The notes beneath the pieces are model-generated. The model was not told where the DNA came from. It was given only the letters and a program-made list of their open reading frames with translations, and searched no databases. A DNA stretch of 64,000 nt from Sinorhizobium sp. A49 (GTDB lineage: Bacteria > Pseudomonadota > Alphaproteobacteria > Rhizobiales > Rhizobiaceae): the NCBI RefSeq assembly GCF_002002725.1, contig NZ_MUNW01000041.1, positions 62,001 through 126,000 of the forward strand, read 5' to 3'. This document shows, piece by piece, positions 52,425 to 60,624 of this stretch. The first letter of the stretch is position 1; the number at the start of each line of letters is the position of its first letter. The translations under genes and the position numbers were made by a program.

Positions 52425-52588
52425 ATACCAACCTGCGCCGATATTGACCTCTTGCGTGGGGCCGTCTGTCGGCCACCGGCAGCGTCGCAATCCTCGACCG
52501 ATGCCAAGGCATCGCTCTGCGGTATGCTCCTTGCCGGATGACCGCAGACGGCCCCACGCAAGAGGTCAATATCGGCGCAGGTTGGTAT
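52425..52588. mobile_element. MITE/RIME-like element with 44-bp perfect terminal inverted repeats
   Basis: Arms 52425-52468 and 52545-52588 are perfect reverse complements (outer end ATACCAACCTGCGCCGATAT), separated by 76 bases in which the pairing continues with small bulges (CGGCCACCGGCA against CGGTCATCCGGCA). The core repeats TACCAACC..GGTTGGTA are flanked on both sides by TTA (52423-52425 and 52588-52590), compatible with a 3-bp target duplication. The right TTA is the stop codon (TAA on the minus strand) of the nucleotidase gene. No transposase is encoded, so it would be a non-autonomous element. Confidence 0.7.
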
Positions 52589-54462
52589 TATTTTGCCGGA
52601 ATCTCCAGTTCGGTGCCGACATGCAGGTGGCGCGGCGCCGGCTTGCCGTTGGCAACCGAGATCTTCGCCCAGAGGGCGCCATCGCCGTAGAACGCCTTGG
52701 CGAGATCCCAAAGCGTGTCGCCCTTGGCGATGACGTGCTTCTGCGGACCGGAGGCCGTGGTGCTGACGGCAGCGTCGGTTGCAGGCTGCGTCGCCGTTGC
52801 ATCGGTCGCCGGCTTGGCTTCCGTTGCCGGTTCGGCTGCGGTCGCGCCGGCGGCTGCCGCCACTTCGGTGATGCGGCCATCGGTGTAGGGCTTGAACGGC
52901 TGGTGCGCGGCGAGGTAGTCGGCCAGCACGGTTTCGAGACCCGGACCGTAGTCATAGGCATTCTCGCCCTTGGTCTTGAACACGTCGTAGCCGTCGCCGC
53001 CGTTGCGCATGTAGTTGTTGGTGACCAGCGAATAGGTCTTTGCCGGATCGAGCGGGCCGTAGGCCTCGCCGTCCTTGACCTCGACCGAGACGACGCGGCT
53101 GCCGACCGGTTCCGAGCGGTCGAACGAGTACTTCAGACCGGCAACCTGCGGGAAGCGGCCGCCTGCCTCTTCGAGCTTGCTGAGGCCGTTCTCAAGTGCC
53201 TCCTTGATGTCGGCACCCTTCAGTTGGAAGGTCGCAACGGTGTTCTGGAACGGCAGCACGGTGATCGCTTCGCCCATCGAGACGTCGCCGGCATCGATCG
53301 AGGCGCGCAGGCCGCCGCCATTGGTGATGGCGATCGTCACGCCCTGGCCCTTGACGCGGTCGAGCATGGCGTCGGCAACCAGGCTGCCCATTTCGCATTC
53401 CTTGGCGCGGCAATTGTCACGCGAACCGTCGATCGGCGCTTCGGTCTTGCCGATGATCTTGGAGCGCAGCTCCTCGATCGGCTTGGCGAGTTCGGCCACG
53501 CGGGTCAGCACCGACTGGTCGGGCTTGATGGAGCTGTCGACCAGGATCGGATCGCCCTTGGCAGCCTTGACCACGCCCTTGTCGTCGAAGGTGACGACGA
53601 GGTCGCCGAGATACTTCGAATAGGAGCCGGCCTGGACGACGGGGACCTTGTAGCCGCCGGGATTGTCGACCATCGTCGGGTAGGGGCCTTCGGCCTTTTC
53701 GTCGGTGTTCGACAAGAGGCTGTGCGAATGGCCGCCGACGACGACGTCGACATCGGGGATCTTGGCGATTGCCGCCAGGTCGCGCGGGTAGCCCACGTGG
53801 GTGAGCGCGATGATCTTGTCGACACCCTGCTTCTTCAGCTCCTCGACCGCGGCGGTCGTGGTGGCGACGTCGTCGCCGATCAGGATGTCCGGGCCTGGCG
53901 AGGAAAGCTCGGGCGTGTCGTTGGCGACGGCACCGACGATGCCGACCTTCTGACCACCCACTTCGAGAACGATCGACGGCTTGATCCGGTCGCCGATCTT
54001 CGACTTGTAGCTCGGCAGCACGTTGGCGGTGACGACGGGGAATTCGACCTTTTCGAGGAAGCCGACAAGGCCATCCTCGCTCTCGTCGAACTCATGGTTG
54101 CCGACGGTCATGGCGTCGAACTTCATCAGGTTGAGGAATTCGGCTTCAGCCAGCCCCTTGTAGGTGGTGAAGAACAGCGAACCCTGGAAATTGTCGCCGG
54201 CGTTCAGCAGCAAGACATTCTTGCCGGACAGGTCCTGGCGCTTCTGGTCGATCAGGGACTTCAGGCGCGCAACGCCGCCGAAGCACTCGTTCTTGCCTTC
54301 CTCCTCAGTCGAGCAGGTCGAATCGAACTTGTTGATCGATTCGATGCGGGAGTGGAGATCGTTGATGTGCAGGATGTTCAGTTCATAATCGGCGAAGGCT
54401 GCGCCCGAGGAGAGGGCAAGGATGGACGCGGTCATCAGGCCGGTCCGCATGTGTCTGATCAT
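52588..54462 (-). CDS. 5'-nucleotidase/2',3'-cyclic phosphodiesterase with C-terminal LysM domain
   Basis: A 624-residue exported protein. After the signal peptide (TASILALSSGAAFA) comes a metallophosphatase domain with ILHINDLHSRIE, LLLNAGDNFQGS, TVGNHEFDE and VVVGGHSHSLL metal motifs, then the 5'-nucleotidase C-terminal domain (ITNGGGLRASIDAG, NNYMRNGGDGYDVF). An Ala/Thr/Pro-rich linker (residues ~520-565) leads to a LysM domain (HVIAKGDTLWDLAKAFYGDG). The last domain suggests anchoring to peptidoglycan in the periplasm, where the enzyme would salvage nucleosides and phosphate. ATG has AGGAGAACATC in front. Confidence 0.93.
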   Translation of the reverse strand: MIRHMRTGLMTASILALSSGAAFADYELNILHINDLHSRIESINKFDSTCSTEEEGKNECFGGVARLKSLIDQKRQDLSGKNVLLLNAGDNFQGSLFFTTYKGLAEAEFLNLMKFDAMTVGNHEFDESEDGLVGFLEKVEFPVVTANVLPSYKSKIGDRIKPSIVLEVGGQKVGIVGAVANDTPELSSPGPDILIGDDVATTTAAVEELKKQGVDKIIALTHVGYPRDLAAIAKIPDVDVVVGGHSHSLLSNTDEKAEGPYPTMVDNPGGYKVPVVQAGSYSKYLGDLVVTFDDKGVVKAAKGDPILVDSSIKPDQSVLTRVAELAKPIEELRSKIIGKTEAPIDGSRDNCRAKECEMGSLVADAMLDRVKGQGVTIAITNGGGLRASIDAGDVSMGEAITVLPFQNTVATFQLKGADIKEALENGLSKLEEAGGRFPQVAGLKYSFDRSEPVGSRVVSVEVKDGEAYGPLDPAKTYSLVTNNYMRNGGDGYDVFKTKGENAYDYGPGLETVLADYLAAHQPFKPYTDGRITEVAAAAGATAAEPATEAKPATDATATQPATDAAVSTTASGPQKHVIAKGDTLWDLAKAFYGDGALWAKISVANGKPAPRHLHVGTELEIPAK

Positions 54463-54644
54463 GATGTTCTCCTGTTTTGCCTGTTGTCTTCCGGCCGATC
54501 GCGGATCCGGGTTACGGATCTGGTCCCCACAGCCGGGGTGGCTTTGCCGGGCCGGATGTTTTCATCACTTCGGCGCGAGTTCAAGCGCTAAAGCCATCCT
54601 CCGGTTGCCGGATCTGTAACTAGGGTTAAGTCATACAATAGCAA

Positions 54645-54672
54645 CAAAAAAAGCCCCCTTGCGGAGGCTTTG
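54645..54672 (-). terminator. Intrinsic terminator after the omp10-like gene
   Basis: On the minus strand GCCTCC-GCAA-GGGGGC followed by seven T (54645-54652 A-run on the plus strand). Confidence 0.85.
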
Positions 54673-54693
54673 ATTTGTGTACCGAAGGCAGTC

Positions 54694-55062
54694 TCAGCCG
54701 CGTCGCGCCAGCGAGAACTGGGCGCCGGCATCGGTGGTGCAATTGAGCTGGCTCTGGGTGACCAGCGCGCAATTGACCTTGGATTGGGTGTTGCGCACCA
54801 GCGAGGTCATATTGATCTCGACGAGCGTCGGGCTGAGCTGCACGTAGTTGCCGGAAGCCAGCAACTGGTTGCTGTCGGTCGTGCGGGTCGAGAAGGTGCC
54901 GCCTGCAAAGGTCGACACGATGCCGTTCGGATCCGTCCATGAGCCTTCGACACCCGCTGCCTGGCGAGCGGGCGGTGCCCCTCCAACTTCCCGGGGCGAC
55001 GACTGGCAGGAGGCCAGGGCCGCGGCGGTCGCGAGAAGGGTCAGAATTGCGAATGGCTTCAT
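54694..55062 (-). CDS. omp10: Outer-membrane lipoprotein, Omp10-like
   Basis: A 122-residue lipoprotein. The signal peptide [19 protein letters not shown] has the lipobox LASC, so the cysteine at position 19 would be lipidated. The mature part contains [24 protein letters not shown] (in part) and [17 protein letters not shown] and ends QFSLARRG; I recognise this as the Omp10 family of Brucella and rhizobia, an outer-membrane lipoprotein of unknown exact role. ATG 55062 is chosen for the signal peptide; a longer frame to 55125 has no such feature. Confidence 0.88.
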   Translation of the reverse strand: MKPFAILTLLATAAALASCQSSPREVGGAPPARQAAGVEGSWTDPNGIVSTFAGGTFSTRTTDSNQLLASGNYVQLSPTLVEINMTSLVRNTQSKVNCALVTQSQLNCTTDAGAQFSLARRG

Positions 55063-55180
55063 TGGCGATTTCCCTCGCTTGGTGCCGAGCGTCCGTTTCA
55101 TTTCGCCGAACCATGCCGCGATCAAGAGTTGAAAGCAAGAGCGGTCGGGCCGGCGCGCCGGGCTTTTCCCATATGGATGA

Positions 55181-55209
55181 AAAAAGCCCGGGGCAGAAAT
55201 GCCCCGGGC
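55181..55209 (-). terminator. Intrinsic terminator after homospermidine synthase
   Basis: Perfect 10-bp stem GCCCGGGGCA/TGCCCCGGGC (55186-55195, 55200-55209), loop GAAA on the plus strand, followed on the minus strand by six T. Confidence 0.9.
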
Positions 55210-55233
55210 CGGATGCTTCGCAATCTCAGCAGT

Positions 55234-56685
55234 TTAGCGAACGAGGATGTTCTTGAACTGCCAGGGATCCTTGGTGTCGATGTCTTCCGGGAACAGGCCC
55301 GGGCGGCCGTCGAGCGGGGTCCAGTCGGTGTAGTGGCCTTCGACCGGGCCGAGGTAAGGCAGTTGCACTTCGAGGCAGCGTTTGTAGTCCACCTCGTCGG
55401 CTTCGACGATGCCGGCCTTCGGGTTTTCGATCGCCCAGACCATGCCGGCGAGTACCGCAGAGGTGACCTGCAGACCGGTGGCGTTCTGGTAGGGGGCGAT
55501 GCGGCGGGTCTCTTCCAGAGACAGGCGCGAGCCGAACCAGTAGGCATTCTTGTCGTGGCCGTAGAGCAGCACGCCCAGTTCGTCGACGCCTTCAACCAGT
55601 TCCTTCTCGTCGAGAACGTGATGGACCGGCTGCGCGTTGCCGCCGTTGCCGAACATTTCGTGCAGCGACAGGACCGCGTCGTTGGCCGGATGGTAGGCAT
55701 AATGGCAGGTTGGGCGGTAGGTGACTTCGCCGTCCTTGTCGCGCACGGTGAAGAAGTCGGCGATCGAGATCGACTCGTTGTGGGTGACGAGGAAGCCATA
55801 CTGCGGACCGGGGGTCGGGCACCAGCTGCGCACGCGGGTGTTGGCGCCAGGCTGCTCCAGATAGATGGCCGCCTTGCAGCCCTTCTTGTGCTTCTTGGCG
55901 TTCTTCGGCATCCAGTTCTCGTGGGTGCCCCAGCCGAGTTCGGCCGGCTGCAGACCTTCGGAGATGAAGCCTTCGACCGACCAGGTGTTCCAGAAGACGT
56001 TGAGCGGCTTCGGCTTCTTGGTCAGCTGGGTGTCGCGCTCGGCAATGTGAATGCCCTTGACGCCGACCTTCTTCATCAGCTTGGCCCAGCCTTCGCGGTC
56101 GTCCTGATGCGGCTCGTCAAACTTCACGCCGAGGTCGTTGGCGAGGTTCAAGAGGCCCTGCTTGACGAACCACGAGACCATGCCCGGGTTGGCGCCGCAG
56201 GTCGAGACGGCCGTGGTGCCGCCCGGGTTCTTTTCCTTTTCCTTGCGCAGCGTTTCGCGCAGGGCGTAGTTGGTGCGCGATGCATTGTCCATTTCGGCAT
56301 CGAAGTAGAAGCCGAGCCACGGCTCGACGACGGTGTCGATGTAGAGAACGTCGAGCTTGCGGCACATCTTGATCAGGTCGACCGAGCCGGTGTCGACCGA
56401 CAGGTTGACGCAGAAGCCCTGGCCTTCGCCTTCGGTCAGAAGCGGCTTCAGCAGTTCCTTGTAGTTGTCTTTCGTCACATGCGCGCGAACGTGGCGGACG
56501 CCATGGCGTTCGAAGATCTCGTTGTCGGCGGAATCCTCACGAGGCTCGATCACGATCAACCGGTTCTTGTCGTATTTGAAGTGGCGCTCGATCAACGGCA
56601 AGGTGCCGCGGCCGATCGAACCGAAGCCGATCATGACGATCGGGCCGGTGATCTCGCCGTAAACCGGATAGGTGGTGTCTGCCAT
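55234..56685 (-). CDS. hss: Homospermidine synthase
   Basis: A 483-residue enzyme that makes sym-homospermidine from putrescine in an NAD-dependent reaction, the main polyamine of many rhizobia. The N-terminal Rossmann motif is IVMIGFGSIGRGTLPLIERH; family blocks include DTVVEPWLGFYFDAE, STCGANPGMVSWFVKQG and NGGNAQPVHHVLDEKE. AGGAGTAAGACC precedes the ATG. Monocistronic, with a strong terminator. Confidence 0.96.
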   Translation of the reverse strand: MADTTYPVYGEITGPIVMIGFGSIGRGTLPLIERHFKYDKNRLIVIEPREDSADNEIFERHGVRHVRAHVTKDNYKELLKPLLTEGEGQGFCVNLSVDTGSVDLIKMCRKLDVLYIDTVVEPWLGFYFDAEMDNASRTNYALRETLRKEKEKNPGGTTAVSTCGANPGMVSWFVKQGLLNLANDLGVKFDEPHQDDREGWAKLMKKVGVKGIHIAERDTQLTKKPKPLNVFWNTWSVEGFISEGLQPAELGWGTHENWMPKNAKKHKKGCKAAIYLEQPGANTRVRSWCPTPGPQYGFLVTHNESISIADFFTVRDKDGEVTYRPTCHYAYHPANDAVLSLHEMFGNGGNAQPVHHVLDEKELVEGVDELGVLLYGHDKNAYWFGSRLSLEETRRIAPYQNATGLQVTSAVLAGMVWAIENPKAGIVEADEVDYKRCLEVQLPYLGPVEGHYTDWTPLDGRPGLFPEDIDTKDPWQFKNILVR

Positions 56686-56828
56686 TTTGGTCTTACTCCT
56701 GAGGAAACTTTCCCTGAGACGGTGTTGAAAGTGTCTGAAAACGAGGCTCGCGCCGTGTGATAGGCCCTAGAGCACAGTTTGCTGTCACAATAAAGGGCCG
56801 CCGGGTCAACGCTGACCTGCGATATTGT

Positions 56829-57725
56829 TTAACCAGCGATGGAAATCAGCGCCGAAATCAGGGCGTCGCGCTTGCTGACGAGGCCCTTGTAGGCCGCCTG
56901 CGGCAGGTCGAGCGCGCGCAATTGCTCGACGAAGGCAAGAGCCAGAGTGGCGGCATCCTCCCGCTGTCGCAACAGAGACAGTGGATCGGAATAGATGCGG
57001 ATGGTGAAGACGATCGCGCCGGTCTCGGGCAGTTTGCGCAACGTCTGGCGTTCGATGCGGATGAACGCGCTTTCTTCGGTTAGCTCGGTGGCGGTTGCCG
57101 AGAGGCTTTCGGATTTCGACTTGGGCAGATGCAGGGAACCGTCGACATTGACAGCCCAGTTGAAGCGCTCGACGAAACGGCCGGGCGGCAGATTGTCGAA
57201 CATGCGGGCGATGAGTTCGGCATTGCGCGTGCCGTCGCCGAAGCCGGGAACCGGGGCATGGATCTCATCCATCGTGCGCCCGAACTTTTCCGCGAGCGAC
57301 CAGGACGAGGGGAAGGCGATATAGGCAGCGCCAAGCCGCCAGCCGCGATCACTGCGCTGCATGATGGCGAGATCGTCCTGGATGAGTGAGCCGGCAATCA
57401 CCAGCGCGTCGTCGCCCGACAGGGCCACGCGACGGCCGCCGACTATCATGAGATTGTCCTGCCGACAGTAGATGTCTGGATACCGCGTCGGCAGATAGTC
57501 GGAGAGGATCTGCAGCACCTCGTTCTGCGCCTGTTCGGTTCCGTCTTCAGCGACAAAGACCGCGCCGCGGGACTGGGCGAGCAGATGGGCTTTCTGGTTG
57601 AGATAGTGCTGTATCTGATCGTCCGGCTCGATCCAGCGATCGGGATCAAGTTGGGTGAGGCCGATGGTAAAAGGCTTGGAGGAACCGTCGTAAGGCGTGT
57701 GTTTCATGCGGGATGACCGGATCAT
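56829..57725 (-). CDS. DUF3445 family protein (heme-dependent oxidative N-demethylase-like)
   Basis: A 298-residue protein with KPFTIGLTQLDPDRWIEPDDQI and HAPVPGFGDGTRNAELIARMF, typical of DUF3445. Related proteins form a subunit of dimethylamine monooxygenase and a heme-dependent oxidative N-demethylase. ATG 57707 (MKHTPYDGSS) is an equally good start; neither has a strong ribosome binding site. Cytoplasmic, no membrane segment. No amine-oxidation genes are adjacent, so the substrate is not inferred. Confidence 0.83.
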   Translation of the reverse strand: MIRSSRMKHTPYDGSSKPFTIGLTQLDPDRWIEPDDQIQHYLNQKAHLLAQSRGAVFVAEDGTEQAQNEVLQILSDYLPTRYPDIYCRQDNLMIVGGRRVALSGDDALVIAGSLIQDDLAIMQRSDRGWRLGAAYIAFPSSWSLAEKFGRTMDEIHAPVPGFGDGTRNAELIARMFDNLPPGRFVERFNWAVNVDGSLHLPKSKSESLSATATELTEESAFIRIERQTLRKLPETGAIVFTIRIYSDPLSLLRQREDAATLALAFVEQLRALDLPQAAYKGLVSKRDALISALISIAG

Positions 57726-57869
57726 TCTCGCGATTTAACCATAATCCCTATCGTTTCGCATGGGCCGAAGCTTGTCACAAGCTCTTCGTGCTATAGCTTT
57801 GATACAATCAATCGCCACGCGCCATGATTGTTGTTTCCTTGCCCGTAGTGGAGGCGTTGCAGACTGAAC

Positions 57870-58820
57870 GTGACCGGCGACCACATAAAGACACTCATGG
57901 GCCTGCAGGCCCAGACGCCCGTGCTGATGGCTCTCTACGATCAGCACGATCGGCTGCAATTTGCCAATGAAGCCTTTCGCGCCGCCTACTTCGTCGACGC
58001 GGAGGAGACGCCGACCTGGGCCGACATCATGCGGCGCAACCATGCGGCCAGTCGCGGCACCGTTCTTTCGACCAGCGACATCGAAGGCTGGATAGCCTCG
58101 ACGATCCATCGGCGCGGAAAGATCCCGTTTCGTGCGATGGAGACCGACCTGCATGACGGCCGCTGGCTGTGGATGACGGAAACGGTCGATGCCAAGGGGT
58201 GGATGATGTGCGTTGCCGTCGACATCACCACCGTGCGGGTCGAGGAGCGCACCCTGCGCCAGGATCGCGATTTCGCGCTCAGGGCCTCACAGGTCGACGA
58301 ACTGACCAATGTTCCCAACCGGCGCCACACCATGGGGCGGCTCGGCGAGTTCATCGCCAATTGCGCCCAGAACCCGCATATGTGGGGCTGCGTCGCCATC
58401 ATCGACATCGATTACTTCAAGGCGATCAACGACCGCTACGGCCACCACCAGGGCGATGAAGTTCTGCTCGACTTCGCCCGCCAGATGCAGGAATTCGTGC
58501 GCCGGTCCGATTGCTTCGGACGCATCGGCGGCGAGGAGTTCATGCTGATCCTGCCCGATACCACCATCAGCGAAGGCAACATGATCCTTGACCGTCTGCT
58601 CGACAAGGTGCGCAGCGCCAGGCCGCTCGCCAGCATCCCGGAGTTCTACTACACCTGTTCGGTGGGGCTGGCCGAGTATCGCGAAGGCGACGGCGTCAAG
58701 GACATCTATGCCCGCGCCGACGAGGCGCTTTACCTCGCCAAGCGCGACGGGCGCGATCGCGTCAAGCGCTACACCTTGCCGGGCTCAGACCCCGAGCTGC
58801 GCCCGGATCAGGCCCCGTAG
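57870..58820 (+). CDS. Diguanylate cyclase with N-terminal PAS domain
   Basis: A 316-residue cytoplasmic protein. A PAS fold covers about residues 10-125 (VLMALYDQHDRLQFANEAFR, ending VAVDITTVRVEERT). The GGDEF domain begins near residue 145 (VDELTNVPNRRHTM) and has the active-site motif GGEEF in RIGGEEFMLILPD, so it should synthesise cyclic di-GMP. The start is GTG 57870; ATG 57897 (MGLQAQTPVLM) is the alternative. The last 36 bases overlap the convergent aminotransferase gene. Confidence 0.9.
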   Translation: MTGDHIKTLMGLQAQTPVLMALYDQHDRLQFANEAFRAAYFVDAEETPTWADIMRRNHAASRGTVLSTSDIEGWIASTIHRRGKIPFRAMETDLHDGRWLWMTETVDAKGWMMCVAVDITTVRVEERTLRQDRDFALRASQVDELTNVPNRRHTMGRLGEFIANCAQNPHMWGCVAIIDIDYFKAINDRYGHHQGDEVLLDFARQMQEFVRRSDCFGRIGGEEFMLILPDTTISEGNMILDRLLDKVRSARPLASIPEFYYTCSVGLAEYREGDGVKDIYARADEALYLAKRDGRDRVKRYTLPGSDPELRPDQAP

Positions 58821-59411
58821 CGAATTGCCGACATAGAGCTGGCCGCGTGCCAGATCGTCTGGTGACAGGCGGGCGACGCGTGCCCGCCTCTGGCAGATGA
58901 GTTCGGTCCTGAGCACGCCAGCCAGCAGGCCGCAGGCGATCGGCGGCGTCTTCAGTGTGCCGCTGCCGTCGTCGAGGAAGATCGACGTGATTGTTCCCTC
59001 GCAAACATCGCCCTTTTCATTGAGGAGAAGAACCTCGTCGATCTCCGTTGCGGGGTACTCGGCGCGCGCTGCCTCGTAGATGCCGCGCCGCGTGGTCTTG
59101 ACCCGCAGGAGCTTGTCTTCGGACGACAGCCGCGTTTGCGCGAAGCGCACGCGCCAGACGGTATCTTCGGCAAGGGGCGTGAAAGCGGCGTTGGTCACGG
59201 CAATTGCGCCGTTGCGGTCAAGCGTCAGGCGGACACGTAGCGGGCTCGTTGCGCCCTTGATGGCGTATTCGAGCTCGGACTCAGCCCGTTCGGGGTTGGC
59301 AAAACCCAGCCGCCGTGCGGACCGACGGAGCCGGGCGAGATGTAACTTCAATCGAACGAACCCCTCGTCGGGCTCAAAGCGCAGGGTCTCGATCAGCGAA
59401 AAATCCGTCAT
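58785..59411 (-). CDS. Aminotransferase class IV (aminodeoxychorismate lyase-like)
   Basis: A 208-residue PLP protein: SLIETLRFEPDEGFVRLKLHL, the PLP-lysine region KTTRRGIYEAAR, DEVLLLNEKGDVCEGTITSIF and LLAGVLRTELICQ are typical of class IV aminotransferases used as PabC. It would convert 4-amino-4-deoxychorismate to p-aminobenzoate. It starts at 59411 with a 4-base ATGA overlap onto pabB, so the two are coupled; together they supply the pABA moiety of folate. Confidence 0.9.
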   Translation of the reverse strand: MTDFSLIETLRFEPDEGFVRLKLHLARLRRSARRLGFANPERAESELEYAIKGATSPLRVRLTLDRNGAIAVTNAAFTPLAEDTVWRVRFAQTRLSSEDKLLRVKTTRRGIYEAARAEYPATEIDEVLLLNEKGDVCEGTITSIFLDDGSGTLKTPPIACGLLAGVLRTELICQRRARVARLSPDDLARGQLYVGNSLRGLIRAQLGV

Positions 59412-60565
59412 CGGGCGATCTCGGCATCGCCGAGCGCAAAGCGCGCCTTGAGCAGGCATTCGTCATATTCCGACTGTGCGCCGGAATCAAAGACGATGCC
59501 GCCGCCGACATTGAACACGGCCTGCCCGTCGGCAAACAGCGAGATGGTGCGGATCGCGACGCTGAAGCGCATGATGCCGTTCGGCGCGATGAAGCCGATC
59601 GCGCCGCAATAGGCGTCGCGTGGTCCGTCCTCGAGGTCGTGCAGGATTTCCATCGCCCGCATCTTCGGCGCGCCGGTGATCGAGCCGCAGGGAAAGAGGG
59701 CGGTGAAGATATCGGTGATGCCGACATCCGGCCGCAGCTTGGCGCGGACATGGCTGACCATCTGGTGCACGGTCGGATAGGTTTCGATGTCGAAGAGTTT
59801 CGGGACGTCGAGTGTCCCGACCTCGGTGATGCGCGATATGTCGTTGCGCAAGAGGTCGACGATCATCCGGTTTTCGGCCTGGGTTTTCTCATCAGTGCGC
59901 ATGGCGGCGATGATGTCTGCATCCTCCGCAGCCGACGCGCCGCGCTTGGCCGTTCCCTTCATCGGATGCGTCTCGATCCATCGGTCGGCGTCAACCCGGA
60001 AGAAAAGCTCGGGCGAGCGCGAGACGAGGATCGGGCCATCGAGCGCCACGAGGGCGCCGTATTTTACTGGCTGACGCTCGATCAGCGACCAGAAGGCGGC
60101 GCGCGGATCGCCCGACCAGCGGGCGCGGATCGGCATGGTCAGGTTCGCCTGGTAACAATCGCCCTGGCGCAAGTGCTGGTGCAGGCGCTCGAATCGCGCG
60201 CGGTAGGTGGGAAAATCCCAGGCGGCACGCGGCTCGGCTAGAAAAGGCTCGTTCTCGGTCCGCCGTTGCGGCTCGCCAAGCGGATGGCCGTCGCTCGGCG
60301 CGTCGAAGATGCCGAAGGACATCAACGGCGTTTCGCGGCCCTCCTCGGCAAAGGGGGCGAGCTTCTCCTCGAAAAGATGGCCGGCCTCGTAGGCCATGTA
60401 TCCGGCAATCCATTTGCCGGCCGCGTGGGCGCGTTCGAGTTCGGCCAGGCCACGGTGGAATTCGGCTTTGGTCCGCGCCGTGACGACGCGCTCCGGATCG
60501 GCGAAAACCGTCGTCCGGTTTTCGCTGTCGTCCCGGAAAAGCACATAGGGTGCATTTTCGTTCAT
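59408..60565 (-). CDS. pabB: Aminodeoxychorismate synthase component I
   Basis: A 385-residue chorismate-binding enzyme that aminates chorismate for pABA and folate synthesis. The C-terminal domain shows SPELFFRVDADRWIETHPMKGT, RNDISRITEVGTLDVPKLF (in part), HQMVSHVRAKLRPD and GSITGAPKMRAMEI, the classical Trp/PabB motifs. The first ~115 residues form the N-terminal anthranilate-synthase-like part (WIAGYMAYEAGHLFEEKL). No glutamine amidotransferase gene (pabA) is adjacent. Overlaps the following pabC-like gene by four bases. Confidence 0.95.
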   Translation of the reverse strand: MNENAPYVLFRDDSENRTTVFADPERVVTARTKAEFHRGLAELERAHAAGKWIAGYMAYEAGHLFEEKLAPFAEEGRETPLMSFGIFDAPSDGHPLGEPQRRTENEPFLAEPRAAWDFPTYRARFERLHQHLRQGDCYQANLTMPIRARWSGDPRAAFWSLIERQPVKYGALVALDGPILVSRSPELFFRVDADRWIETHPMKGTAKRGASAAEDADIIAAMRTDEKTQAENRMIVDLLRNDISRITEVGTLDVPKLFDIETYPTVHQMVSHVRAKLRPDVGITDIFTALFPCGSITGAPKMRAMEILHDLEDGPRDAYCGAIGFIAPNGIMRFSVAIRTISLFADGQAVFNVGGGIVFDSGAQSEYDECLLKARFALGDAEIAR

Positions 60566-60624
60566 CGATGCCGCTTTGCTGACAGCCTATTCAATGGTCG
60601 ACCACGGGTTCGCCGCGGATCGGA

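Noticed and set aside
52294..54591. A 765-codon plus-strand open frame opposite the nucleotidase gene.
   Set aside because: Shadow frame; it also reads through the inverted repeat and terminator.
55129..56760. A 543-codon plus-strand open frame opposite homospermidine synthase.
   Set aside because: Antisense to a certain gene, with composition typical of a shadow.
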